A DNA stretch of 64,000 nt from Auriscalpium vulgare (lineage: Eukaryota; Basidiomycota; Agaricomycetes; Russulales; Auriscalpiaceae): the NCBI GenBank assembly GCA_019915015.1, contig JAHBBC010000009.1:434001-498000 (forward strand), read 5' to 3'. The translations under genes were made by a program, and so were the position numbers. How positions within the stretch are numbered: position 1 is the stretch's first letter; the number at the start of each line of letters is the position of its first letter. Below, one piece after another: positions 47,226 to 58,100 of this stretch. Under the pieces are notes generated by a model that had not been told where the DNA came from, searched no databases, and was given only the letters and a program-made list of their open reading frames with translations.

Positions 47226-47297
47226 ATAGTCTCCTGCGTCCGAATCGAACCCACGGGTTCGCGTGCACGCGTTAAGAAACACTTACCACTAGACTAT
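47226..47297 (-). other. tRNA-like/Pol III box-containing fragment
   Basis: On the minus strand a 72-nt span is closed by a perfect 7-bp stem (ATAGTCT with AGACTAT) and contains an A-box-like TAGTCTAGTGG and a B-box-like GGTTCGATTC about 40 nt apart. The T stem does not pair properly, so a functional tRNA is unlikely. A decayed tRNA or tRNA-derived SINE head fits best. Confidence 0.3.
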
Positions 47298-47300
47298 CTC

Positions 47301-48279
47301 ACTGATGCAATGGCTGCTCGAACCTTCGCCACTAGCACTACCTGTAGTCAAAAAAATCAGCCGAACACCTAAAGCAAAGCACACACCCCGCCATTGAATG
47401 CGCTGAGTACGCGCTAGCGCTGCGCCAGGTCCTTGCGGGACGCGCCGTGCTGTACGTTCGTCCTGGTTTACGTTGTGCTGTACTTGGCAACTCTGCCGCT
47501 CGCAGCGCCACGCGCATGCGCACCGGGCGACGCCGCCGCCTCTCCACTCTCATCCACGCACAACCCAGCCCAGCACTGCCAGGAGACGTTGCCCAGCGCA
47601 CCTGCGCCCACCAAGCAACCATGGGACGGCCCAAAAAACCGTAGGAGGGGACAAGAAGACGCCCACGGCGCCCCGCGCGCACGGCAGCCTACCGCCGTCC
47701 CAAGACGCCACCCCGCTGCACCGCGACGGACCTTCAACAACCACCCCGAGTCAGCGTGCTACGCACGCTCCTATCTGTGCTCCACGGCCCACAGCGCGCT
47801 GACCACCTCGGCCCCAAGACGCCGCCCCGCCGCCCCGCCGCCCCCGCAGCTGCGCATCTGGAAGAGCCACAGACATATCAGTAAACCGCAAACACAAAGT
47901 CGGAGTCAATGACATACTAAACACCTCGGCAGAGTCTCTGCTTGCGGGTCCTCACGGCACAAGCAGGCAGTGGGGAAGGAAGGAGACAACCGGCAAGAAA
48001 GACGTCAGCGGAAACGGAACAAGGCGTTAGTGCGATGACGACGTACCGCGGGGCGTGTCCGGGAGAACACGCAGCACCCGCGCACGGGCGTGGTACGACG
48101 GGTGGACGAGGCGATGAGGGGCGGCCGCTGTCGGCGCCGTGAAAGTTTCGGCGAATCTCATTAGATTGGTGCACCTGATATACATATCGTCAGTGCTCAC
48201 GCACTGCAGGCATTTTATGAGCAAAGAACTCGCCTTTCTCTTCTTCCTTTCTCCTCCCTACGCCAGCAGGACACTCGCG
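47301..48279. other. Low-complexity GC-rich stretch, no supported gene
   Basis: Proline-, alanine- and arginine-rich open frames on both strands arise from composition. No motif supports a gene. The 3' part is the leader of the aldose 1-epimerase pseudogene. Confidence 0.4.
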
Positions 48280-49010
48280 ATGTCGCATCCTCCTCACCCT
48301 CCCCTCTTTTACGCCATCTCTTGCCGTCGAGGTAAGCGGCCCTTGCACTCATTCCTAACTCGGATTTGCACCGCTGATCACCCCAATTTCGCAGGTCCTC
48401 CCTCATGCACTGACCCTCCACCGCTTCTTCGTGCAGACCGACGGCCGCGTACGCTGCGAGCTCCGCCTGCACCGCTGACCGCTGACCCACGCCGCCGCAG
48501 ACGCACGATCTCGTCATCCGGCCGGAGGTTCCCTAGGGCCACCTGGCGCAGAAGTACACCAACACCGTCTTCGGGCGCTACACGAACCGCCTGCCCCTTC
48601 GGCGCGCACGCGACCACGCGCAACGGCACGAGCACGACCGTGCGCCCGCAGGCGAACGAGAGCCCCGCCGTCTCGCTGCACGGCGGCCCCGCGCGCTTCG
48701 ACGCGGCGGCGTTCGAGCCCGTCCCGCTCGACGCGCTCGCGCCCGGCGCGGCAGGGGCGCCCGTGACGGCGGCGTCCCCGCCGGGCACGCTGTTCACGGA
48801 GGCGAGCTCGGGACGCTGCTGCCGCAGGGCGCGGGCGCGCTGTTCCGCCATGTGTCAGAGGACGGCGACGAGGGACTCCCGCGCACGCTGCTCGTGGAGG
48901 TCGTCGTGGGCCCGCTGCCGCCGAACGGGCCTGCGATGGGCGAGGGCGAGGTCTACCGCTGCCACCGCGTTTTGAGCTGCCGACGCTCGTTGTCTTGCAT
49001 ATGCTGCATG
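48280..49010 (+). pseudogene. Aldose 1-epimerase (galactose mutarotase) pseudogene
   Basis: After a short first exon (MSHPPHPPLFYAIS) and an intron the DNA reads VLPHALTLHRFFVQTDGR, and after a second GT-AG intron THDLVIRPEVP, then a TAG stop at 48534-48536, then GHLAQKYTNTVFGRYTNRLP. A frame change at about 48592 leads to NGTSTTVRPQANESPAVSLH with the family's SLHGGP, and another near 48805 leads to ALFRHVSEDGDEGLPRTLLVE. These are in-order aldose 1-epimerase segments, but the stop, two frameshifts and loss of the C-terminal half (including the catalytic glutamate region) make it a pseudogene. It lies at the edge of the KDZ island. Confidence 0.85.
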
Positions 49011-49779
49011 CTGCACAAGGTACGTTCGCCTGCACCGAGCAACATACCTGGCCCAGCGTCGGTGAGAAGCACGTACCGCATCCAATCCAACATGAGCCTG
49101 CCGGATAAGGCCAGCGGAGGCGACGCTGGCGCTGGGCAGTCGCGGCCGTCAGTCTTGGTGCGAAGACGCCCGGCGCGCCGCTTCTGTCGTCGGTATCGAG
49201 AGGTGGCCGTCCTGTGTCTGGAGAGTGCGTGGACTTGCCGCGCGGGCGAGCGCAGTCGTCGCGCAAGCGCACGACTACCCCAGATCGCCTGGCGACGCCA
49301 TTTGCGGTGCGCGTGCGTCGTCCGCCGCGGTCTGTTTGGTGAGCCTGAGAGCTAGAAACAACCGCGTGAGCCATTGACCCGTGGCGTACAGCTGCCCATG
49401 CATACCGCATACGCGATGCAGGCGCCGCGCTCGTGTATTCGCCTCTGCCGCGCAGCGCTTGATATGCTTGCACCTTCGTTCTTGAGAGCTGGGCGGCGGG
49501 CCGAGTGGCGGCGACGGCGAGATCTCCCGTCGAGCACGTACCGAACGTCGCTGGTCATGGAGATCCCCCACGTATTTGCAAGGACTGCGACTTGGTGCTG
49601 GTTAAGGAACAGTATGTGAGCGGAGAACAGCAAACAGCAAAGGTGGGACGGTATGAGTACATAAACTTGCCCTGTCCAAGCATGTGTCCTGCCCGCGCAA
49701 TGCCTGTGCACCTGAAAATAGGGACGCGTAAGCGCGGTGGGCCACGAACAAAGGATACACGTATATGTCCAACGCCGTC
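49011..49779. other. No supported gene; edge of the mobile island
   Basis: The remainder of the epimerase gene is not found here. Open frames are composition-driven. The island boundary probably lies in or near this stretch. Confidence 0.35.
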
Positions 49780-49960
49780 TTGTGCTCTGGACACTCGAGC
49801 TACCAGTTCACAAGCCGTCAGCCCAGCACCCGCGCAATTCAGAAAGCATAAACCCACGTCTTGAATATACTCGTGCTCTCTGTGCACGAAATTACTCCGG
49901 CCCAATCGCCTTCATGTCGTCGGCGGCATCGCATTTTCTGCACTGACGACGCCGCAGCTG
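49780..49960 (+). repeat. Diverged direct repeat, copy 1 (partner 50425-50560)
   Basis: Shares, in order, TTCACAAG/CTCACAAG, CAGACC/CAGCCC, AAGC.TAAACCCACGTCTTGA against AAGCCCAAACGCACGTGTTGA, and CATGTCGTCGGCGGC against CATGTCGTCGGCAGC. The second copy covers the 3' end of the 443-aa gene, so this is a duplicated gene end. Confidence 0.55.
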
Positions 49961-50424
49961 ATGATGCCGGGGCCTGCTCCCTCTTCCCCCGCCGCCAAGG
50001 CACGCACCACCCCGCACCACCTGCAACAACCGCTAGTCAATCAGCGCGCATCATGCAGAGTTCTCAACGGTGCGTACCGTCGGTTTTTATTCTGCACGAA
50101 CTCGTCGCTTACAACTCTCCAGGGACGGACGGCGACCGTTACCAGCGCAGAAGGCCTCCAGAGGACGCCCCCCGCCGTCGTGGCCGCGCGCCACTATCAA
50201 CCAAAATTCCACTCGTCTCGCGCGGCCGCATGTGCCTCATTCACGTACGGCGTGCGTGATTTTATCTCCTCGCGATGCTTTTCGGCGCTGCATGTATATA
50301 TTGCGCGGCTACGGAAATTGACAAACAAATTGAAATAAACATTTACTATTCTACCTGCAAACGGGATGCGTCAGTGCGGTCGGTCACTGAACGACCAACA
50401 TACTTACGTGTTGAACGCCTCAGG
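49961..50424. other. No supported gene, between repeat copies
   Basis: Spacer between the two repeat copies. No motif or splice structure recognised. Confidence 0.35.
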
Positions 50425-50560
50425 GACACTCGAGGTACCTGCTCACAAGTTGTCAGACCGGAACGCGAGCCATTCTGCAAGCCCAAACGCACGTGTTGAA
50501 CATATTCTGGTCCTCTGTTAACGAATTCAGTCGAGCTCGATCACATCCATGTCGTCGGCA
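50425..50560 (+). repeat. Diverged direct repeat, copy 2 (partner 49780-49960)
   Basis: Overlaps the last codons and 3' flank of the 443-aa minus-strand gene ending at 50527. Similarity to copy 1 extends on both sides of the stop codon. Confidence 0.55.
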
Positions 50561-52014
50561 GCCCTCAATTTTTTCGAGGATGACGACGCAGTTGACGACG
50601 ACGCTGCCGCCGCGTGCTTGCGTTTGCTGGCCCATGCCTTCCCCAGGCCAAGGACATCGGCCGCGTCGACGGCCTGCAGGACGCGCGATTTAGTCGGACG
50701 CAGCCAAGGCTGCGTGACCATCTTCGGCGGAGCCGACGCGGATATGCCTGCACCAACCCCGCGGTCGGCATGATCGCTGTCGTCGCTGTCGTCGCTGTCT
50801 TGCACTGATACCACGCCGTCCGAGTCGTCGCCCTCCTGGTCGGTGTGCGTAGCGGCTTCACGAAGGGCCTGAGCGTTCGCCTGAGCGGTCCCCGAGGACG
50901 TGTGAGCAAACGGCGGCGGGCTGAGGAAATAGACCCCACCTTGCCAGCAGCGCGCAACTCGCGCAAGTTGCGCTGCTCCCGCAACTTGCGCAGCTCCCGC
51001 ATAATCTCGGCGTTCTGCAATTTCACTCCCACCTCTTTGGCTTCATGAGCAGAGATTGTTTTCTGGACCTTCGAGCGCGCCTTCTCGGCGGCGGGATGAA
51101 ACGCCTGCCCCTGACGTCAATCGACAAGGAAGAAAATCGTGGGTGAACGGTGCTTACCCCGTCAGCGGCAGACATTGCGCGAACCTGGCGACGCAGAGAC
51201 GCTGTGCCCTCCGTGATCTCCGCCAGCTTCGCCAGCCCCACTTCGAATCGCTTCTCCACCTTCGCAATTTCTTTGTCCTCCCTTTTGCGCTGTGCCTCGG
51301 CCGCATTGCTCTCCCGCTTGCGCATGGCCTCCTCCTCCTTCGCGGCTCGCAAACGCCTCCGCTTCGCCGCCTTCGCCGCCTTGGCCGTCGCGCTGTCCCG
51401 GCGTTTGACAAGTCTCTTTATCTCCCACGCCACCGCTCGCGTCCTCTTCTCCCTCGCCTTATTCGCCGCCTTCTCCGCCGCCTCTCGCGCCCGATCAGCC
51501 TTCTTCGCCGCCGCCTCTCGCGCCCGATCAGCCTTCTTCGCCGCCGCCGCCGCGCCTTTGGCATCCTGCTCGTCAAAGACATCCTGCAGCTGGATTGCGG
51601 CCATCATGCTGCGCTGCTCAGCGCTGGGTTTGCTCTGCGCCGGGGTGAAGTGAACATTGCAGGGGTGGTAGCACTGCTCAGACCGTGAGCACCACGCACA
51701 CAGATGATGCGATGAAGACTCACATGGGCGGTCCAGCGGCCAGCGGCATCGCCAAAGTACCCGACCTTCAGCTGCATCTCGCGTTCGCATATATTACAAG
51801 TCGGGGTGTGAGGCATCGTGGTCTCCCCGACTTCGCGGCATACTGCCTTGAGCCGGTCGGACGCGACCTTCGTCTTGGAGGCTTCCGATGAGGCGGGCGA
51901 CGCGGGCGCTGAGGCGGTCAAGGGGGACCCTGAAGTGTACACCACGGACCGCGCCTTACCACTGCTGGCCTTGCGAGGCAGGTGGCGCCGCCGCGAGGTG
52001 TCAGCGCGCGCCAT
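50527..52014 (-). CDS. Island protein A: Cys/His cluster plus coiled coil, unknown function
   Basis: Predicted 443 residues; exons on the minus strand are 51724-52014, 51158-51673, 50940-51110 and 50527-50880, all in phase. After a Ser/Ala-rich start it has CNICEREMQLKVGYF and, across the first intron, WTAHCYHPCNVHF, a likely zinc-binding C-x2-C, H-C-x3-C cluster. A long Ala/Lys/Arg coiled coil follows with a repeated AAKKADRAREA unit, then a Leu/Arg-rich helix (RELRKLREQRNLRELRA) and an acidic/basic tail ending DDMDVIELD. The composition suggests a nuclear, nucleic-acid-associated protein. No family name is recognised. It is in line with three other minus-strand genes upstream of a KDZ transposase, so probably element cargo. 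Confidence 0.72.
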
Positions 52015-52503
52015 GACGGGGGGAAAGGAGACAGGACAGCTGGTCGAAAATGGGCGGACGCGCATGGTCCATTTGTAGACCCCAGGGTGAAATCATCATG
52101 CCGGTTCGAACACGACGCTGTGCCCGACTGAACTGACTTGTGTTCGTCTCGACCCGCTCCTGGCCATTGGCGTCGTCTTGCCGCTCGCAGGTGAGCTCGC
52201 TTGCACCGTCAGGGTCGTGATACGCGAGGCCGTGTCGCTCGCACCACACGCCATCAGCGGCAGCAGGTACCCGGAAAACATTTGGCTCACCGCGGTGAAC
52301 GAAACAGGCCGCGCGCCGTCTTGCCGTGCTCTGCGAGCACAGTCGGGCTGTTCTTCTTCCTTGCGAGATTGACGATCACCTCACGAACTCATGCGCCCGT
52401 CAGCGCGGCGTCCGCACAAGCTTAAATCAATTAGAGACAGCATGGATCGGCGTCACTGTCCTGCGCTTCTCCGAGCTGCCCAAACGCGCATGATACCACG
52501 CCC
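52015..52503. other. Spacer between island proteins A and B
   Basis: Contains the promoter of protein A and 3' end of protein B. No gene supported. Confidence 0.4.
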
Positions 52504-54753
52504 TCAAGCCTTTTTCTGGCGCTTCACCGGTTTATCCGACCTGTCCGAAAGACGCACGTCGTTACGGCTACCGTTAGCGGATGGGAAAACGGGGGCTCAC
52601 TTTGTCGGAGCAGGCCGCTTTTCTCTCCTGTCAGGCTTGGAAGAGCTGGCCTTCGATTTACCCTTGTCGGCGAGAGCAGCTCCGTCGGTCTTGGTGGTGG
52701 TGTCCTTCTCAATACGAGGCCTTAGGTGCACCGTTAGCGAGATGTTCATCCGGCAGCTCGACGAACCAACGTACTCCTGCAGGCCAGCCGCCTTCCATGT
52801 TTGTTTGCGAGCACGCTGTGTGCGGCCACCGCTGCCGTCACCCTCAGGCGGTCCGCTCGGCGCAGCTGGGGTGAGGTCTAGCACAGTTTGAGCGCCAGCG
52901 AGGTCGTTCGACTCATTGCCTGGGGAGGACGCATTGCCCGGGGAGGACGCATTGTCTGGGGACGCTCGGGATGCTGCTGCTGCTGCTGCTGCTGATGCCA
53001 CCCGCCCTCCGCTCCCTTGCCCTTTGCGCCCTCGACCGCGTCCGCGCCCGCGTCCTCGGTCGACGGTCTTCGCAGGGCCGACCGGAGCTTCGCATTCGCT
53101 CGAAACATCCAACGCGTCTTCTTCGGCCGCCCCCCCCTTGCTCCCCTTGCCACGCCCGCGCCCGCGTCCGCGCCCGCGAGCGCGTCCACGCCCATCCGTC
53201 TTCGCAGGGGCGACCGGACATTCGTCACCGGTCGAAACATCCACTGCTTCTTCGGCCTCCCGCCCCTTGCTCCCCTTGCTGCCACCGCGACCGCGCTCGC
53301 TGGGCTTTGCGCGACCGCTCGCAGGGACGACTGGAGCTTCGTCTTCGTCCGCAACATCCGACCCTTCTTTGTTGACGTCAGCCGGGCTCGCATGACCGCC
53401 CTCTTCCTCAGACAACGAGCTGTCAGGTGTCCGCGCGCGCGATGTGTCGACATCTGATTGCAGGCGGGTGAGGTCGCCGAGCCCAACGACTTCTTTGCTC
53501 AAGGCTACGACGCCCTCCACTGTAAGGTCGCCTAAGTCTAATTCGCGCTCAGGCAGACCCGGCCTCGTTGAGCCAGTCGAGGGGCCTGACGCCCGCGCTC
53601 GACCTTAGCGCTGAGACGGCTGGAGGAAAGCTCACGTAAACGCACCTTTAAAGACATTGTTCACGTAAGTGAAGAAGGCCCTCTTCACCTCGTCGCGATC
53701 GACACCCAGTTCGCGGGCCAATCCGTCTACTGCCTTATTGCCGTCGGGTCCACTGTCCATACTAGAAACTTGCTTCAGCTAGAACGGTGATATATCAGGA
53801 GGCGTGCTCACACATGCGCGAGCACCTCATTCCCCGCGCCGACGCCCCCCAAGACGACAAAGCCGAACCAGCCTGTGTGGCGCTTGAAAGAGTCCATGGC
53901 CGCCTCCATGGTTGCCGGCAGAGCCAGCACATTGCTGTCGCAGCCCGTGACGTTAGCTGTTATCCGTCACAAACGAGCGGGATTTGACTGACCGTGACCG
54001 AACATACTCACTCACTTCGGCCTTGGGCAAGGTCGCCTCTCCTGTCGACGACGCGCTCCCAGCACCCGCGTCGTTGGCGTCAATGTCTTCGTCGTGTATC
54101 GCAGCCTCCTTGTTCGCCTCGCGAGCCTTGCATTCATATTCCTCCCGCGCCTCGGGCGAGAGTGCGTCAAATAGCAACTTGAGGTCATGCGTGTACTCGC
54201 CCAGCTCGCTCTCAGCTCTTCCCTGCTCAACGCTGCTCCTGTACATGTCCCAAGCCGACTTTCTCTTGGCCTTCGGAAGCGCCGCTGCAGGGAACGGCAG
54301 CACGCGACTGGAGTGTCGTGCATTGTTGGGACTGATGGCGGCCAGCCAGTTATAGATCCTCTGCTCGTTGTCAATCAGAAAGGTCCATGGCGCGCACGAC
54401 GTGCCCCACTCACTCTGCCGCAGGCCTTCAGCCTCGCGTCCCGCTCGGCTTCCGTCTCTGCAGGCAACCTTTCGAGCGCTTCATATCGATTCTTCCTCTT
54501 GTAACCTGCGCGGCGTTGAGCAAACGCCGCGTCAGATTCGGCAGAATGGGGCTCCTTGAACTCCAGCCGGTAGCGATCCTCGATGACGTTGCGCATGACG
54601 ACCAAGGTTTCTGTCGACTTGAGAGGTCAGAAGCCCGCTCAGCGAGCACGATAGAGGCGCACCTTTCTCGCTGCGCATCTTGGTGATTTCCTGCGACGTC
54701 CACATGGCCTGAAGAAATTCTTCCTCCTCAGGCCGCCAGACTTTCTTGCCCAT
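52504..54753 (-). CDS. Island protein B: HMG-like region and RG-rich tail
   Basis: Predicted 645 residues; exons on the minus strand are 54663-54753, 54414-54610, 54012-54360, 53812-53956, 53646-53761, 52601-53603 and 52504-52540. It starts MGKKVWRPEEEEFLQAMWTS. Residues about 120-185 (SAWDMYRSSVEQG through LSPEAREEYECKAREANKEA) look like an HMG box, the last helix being the clearest. Next comes a conserved-looking stretch HTGWFGFVVLGGVGAGNEVL. The C-terminal half is disordered with GRGRGRGRGKG and similar RG blocks, acidic segments, a poly-Ala run and a Lys-rich end. The domain mix suggests a DNA- or RNA-binding nuclear protein. The 42-nt intron at 53604-53645 is the shortest and least certain. 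Probably cargo of the KDZ-type element. Confidence 0.7.
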
Positions 54754-55022
54754 GGTGAGAGGTGCGTGGCAAGGCGGGCGTGTGGCCAGGGAGAGTGCAA
54801 GAGCGACGAGGGATGTAACAAGTCAGTTTCGCGAGCCACCGCGCGCGACACCACACGACGCACCTTTGCACATGGCCCCCACGTCGGTGCCTGTGGGAAA
54901 ATCATGGTCAGTTTGAACGCGATCGCACAGCAGTCCGGTCCCTGCTCATGCGGTACTCATGCGGTTGTCTCGGATCTCGACGACAATTTCATTGCATTAC
55001 AAGTATGATACACCCTCGATCA
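54754..55022. other. Short spacer between island proteins B and C
   Basis: About 270 bp with the start region of protein B and the stop region of protein C; no other signal. Confidence 0.4.
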
Positions 55023-57569
55023 TCAGAAATAAACACCATTCTCGGGCTCCTCGCGTTGGGGAATGGACGGCGGTCGTGAGAGCGGCAGTGTAGGCATGCG
55101 TCCCTTTCGAGCGAAGAAATAACGACAGATTGCCGTGTACAGCTCCCGCTCGTACGTCTCAAGAGCGGAGGGGGCACAAGACACCGCAGGGGAAAAAGGG
55201 GGGACATCGGGGAAGTCGGGCCACGTCCTCACCAGGCCACTTAGACGGCTCACGCCTGTGTTCCGGTCCGTCCACTTGGGTGACAGCAGCCAGTCGAACC
55301 AGGCAGGGTCCGTACCGGGTTCCGTCGTGCTGACGTGACTCCACACCTTCAGCCAACTGGATTGGCGGCGCCCGAGCTCGGACTCAACGTACTCCGGGTC
55401 CAGCACGGTGCGCATCACCTCGACATCCAACCAGAGGAGGTCGAGGCGAAAGTGCATGACCGAGAGCTCCCATGTGATCTCGCTCCACAAGGTGCGGTCC
55501 TGTCCTGCGCGCGATCGATCGACTTTCTGATTCCTCCACTTGGGCATCGGGTCCGGGTCACTGCGATACGGAGGGAACCCCATATCGACGCCGAAGTGCA
55601 CGGCGATGTCGATGCGCATGACGAGGCGCTTTGCGCGAGCATGGTCCGTACGCGTCGTGGCTTTCTTCTTCTGCGACGTCTCCTGTGTCGCCTCTCGTCT
55701 CTTTCCCAGAACTGACGCCGGATTGGCGTACGGCGGAAGCCGCTTGATTTTGTCCGGCGCGGACTCGGGCTGTACGCGGGCACCGGGCGGCAGGTCGTAG
55801 TTGTGATACTGCCCATCCAATGCAAAGCGCCACCCGACCGTGGACAGGAGAATGCGCGCGTCCGCGATAATGCCGCTGTCGGCCGTCGCGGAGAAGCATG
55901 AGTCCCGGATACGCAGCCAGTTTTGAATTTTGTCGGCCATCTTTTCGCCTGAAAAGGCGTGGAGCGGTGGTAGCCCAAACAGGACGATGCGGTTCTTGTT
56001 GTCGTCGTCCAGTCCCGCCAGCGCGTTCTCCACCTCCGCCCACAATCCGAACGTCGGCGGCAGCCATTCCGCGCGCCTCGGTGGCATGCGTGGCACCGTC
56101 GGCGCCGATTGCGCGCCGACACCGGTCTTGGCACGCTTTTTTGCTCGGCGCGCGGGCGCAACTGGTTCGGTGCTGGGCCCCGGCTCAGCGCGGGTTTGAA
56201 TAGGGGGATCTGGAACCGAGGGTGATCAGTCACGATGGCCTCGCGCGGCGCGAACAATGTACCTGGCTGTGAATGCATCTCCGGCTCGTCCACGTCCGGC
56301 TCAGGTTCATGATCGGCGGCGAGCACGGGACGCGGGAGGCGAATGAACGGTTTGCTCGTGATGGAGAACTTCTTCAGTCGGTCCACAAAGCCGATGGAGG
56401 CGGTATCCAGTGTGACAGAATCGATCCACGACGGCGCGATGACCTGCGTCTTGCCGAACATCCTGCGCTTGCTCTTCGCAAAGAAGTCGGTCCAGGGCAC
56501 CGGGTGCCTGACAAACCCAACCTGCGTCCGTCGCGTTATCGTGTCCAAGCGGCGCACCCACCAGACGGGTATGCCGGCCTGATAGAATGTATTGACCATT
56601 GATATGCGCTCTGTGATGACGCCGCGCACTGGGAAAGGAGCTAGACGACGCTCGAGCTTTTGGTCCAGGGCGGGCTTCACGACTTTCATGTAAATGTACC
56701 ATGCCCGGACCGCGAGGATATATCGCTGCGCCTCGCGGAACCATTGAAGGCTTTCTCCGAGACGTTGCGGACGTGCGGTGTTCGCCACAGCGCGTAAGAG
56801 GCAGTCGATTTGGTCCGTGAGGTAGTGACGCGCCTTGACGTCTGATGCCGCGAGAGTGACTTCGGCGCATTTCAGCGCCCTGTGCGTCGCCTCGTTCGTT
56901 GCCCCGCGGAGGCGTTCGAGGACGCTGTACGAAAGACGGCCTAGGTCTTCGATGGACCACGGGTCCCGCTCCCAGTCGTTGGACGTGAAATGAAACCAGG
57001 CCGCGCCCTCGTCCCTCCACAAGTCCCAGGGAACAGATGCCTCCCCAAGCACTTTGCTGCCAGCGCGTAGCTCCGGATTGGCCGGAGCGGCGATGACGTG
57101 TGGCTCCAGGGCATCCCATACTTGCGGCCATTTGAGGTGTTCGAATGGACCGTACATGCCGTCGGTGTATAACCCGAACTCCTCCGTGAGATGGTGCGTT
57201 GGGACATCCGGGACAAAGTCCATGTTCGGGGACGACACCCACATCTTCCCGTCAGTGTCGGGTAAGGCGGCGATGATGCGAGCATCTGAGGCCTCCGCAG
57301 ACGAGGGGTCAAAGGCATCTCGGCGGGCGAGCTTGAGCACTTGGTCTGGTTTGAAGAGCGCGTCGAGTATCTCGTCGCTGAAGTCGTCATCGGCGGTGGT
57401 CGGGCCGCTGTGTTCTTCGGACCGGCCCTCCCTAGATGATTCTGTCGTCGGGAAAGTCAGCGCAGCGGTTGAAAGAGCATAAAGTGCACGCACGCAGTGT
57501 GTTGCGTGGCCGGTCCGTCGCCGAATCGGCGCGCCGCGGCGGTCTTGGGCTGTCGATGTTCTCGGGCAT
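55023..57569 (-). CDS. Island protein C: 813-residue conserved-looking protein, unknown function
   Basis: Three exons on the minus strand: 57494-57569, 56263-57441 and 55023-56209. The ATG at 57569 was chosen because it joins MPENIDSPRPPRR through a GTGCGT donor to QSSREGRSEEHSG in phase. The globular N-terminal part includes ALFKPDQVLKLARRDAF, HFTSNDWERDPWSIEDL and a tryptophan-rich segment GIPVWWVRRLD. A linker with Ala/Lys/Arg (ARRAKKRAKTG) follows, then a second globular part with PPTFGLWAEVENALAG, RIDIAVHFGVDMGF and ELYTAICRYFFARKG. No known domain is recognised. Similar Trp-rich proteins are, to my recollection, multi-copy in Agaricomycete genomes; that needs a search. Its position with the TET/JBP and KDZ genes suggests element cargo. 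Confidence 0.75.
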
Positions 57570-57735
57570 TTTTCAGACAGGAATCTGAGCAGACTTGTGC
57601 ATCAGCGTCGCAGCGACACCAACCTGGGGCGTGTCTTACCTTGCAGAGGAGGCCGGCAAGAAAGACTGCGCACAGTGGCCAAGTGACACGAGAGCGGCCC
57701 AGCAAGGTCGCTCTCTGATGTGCAACTCGGGGTGA

Positions 57736-57756
57736 TGCAGTCCAAAGTAGACTGCA
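57736..57756. repeat. Hairpin motif copy 1
   Basis: TGCAGTC, a 7-base loop and GACTGCA form a perfect 7-bp inverted repeat beginning CAA in the loop. On the minus strand it is followed by a conserved stretch containing GAGAGCGACCTTGCTGGGCC. Confidence 0.7.
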
Positions 57757-58079
57757 CCTCCGCTGCGGACAGAATGCGGGCGTCCGTGGGGTGGCGAGCT
57801 GGCTTGATGGAGCGAGGGAAAGTGGGAGACTGGTGGCAAGGGAAGAGTCAGGCTGAAGGGTGCGTCAACATCGCAGCGAGACCGCGGGTTGTGTGCGGGC
57901 TTACCAGAGGTGCCTCCGCTGCGGACAGAACGCGGGCGTCCGTGCGGTGGCGAGCTGGGTTGAAGGAGCGAGGGGAAGTGGGAGACTGGCGGCAAGGGAA
58001 GAGCGAGGTGAGTCAGGGTGAAGGGTGCGTCAACATCGCAGCGAGACGACGGGTTGTGTGCGGGCTTACCAGAGGTGCC
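57757..58079 (+). repeat. 156/167-bp tandem duplication
   Basis: Two adjacent copies (57757-57912 and 57913-58079) each run from CCTCCGCTGCGGACAGAA to GGGCTTACCAGAGGTGCC and are nearly identical apart from an 11-bp insertion in the second. A third partial copy of the right end occurs at about 58198-58268. Confidence 0.88.
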
Positions 58080-58100
58080 AACGGGGAAGTAACGAGGGCG

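Noticed and set aside
46903..47282. Protein-coding genes suggested by several long open frames over the minisatellite
   Set aside because: The 18-bp period keeps several frames open on both strands automatically; there is no start context, domain or splice support.
47226..47297. Functional tRNA gene
   Set aside because: A 7-bp closing stem and A/B-box words are present, but the T and D stems do not pair and the anticodon arm cannot be placed.
47433..47912. 159-codon open frame rich in Pro/Ala/Arg
   Set aside because: Overlapping open frames on both strands reflect GC-rich low complexity; no motif and no start context.
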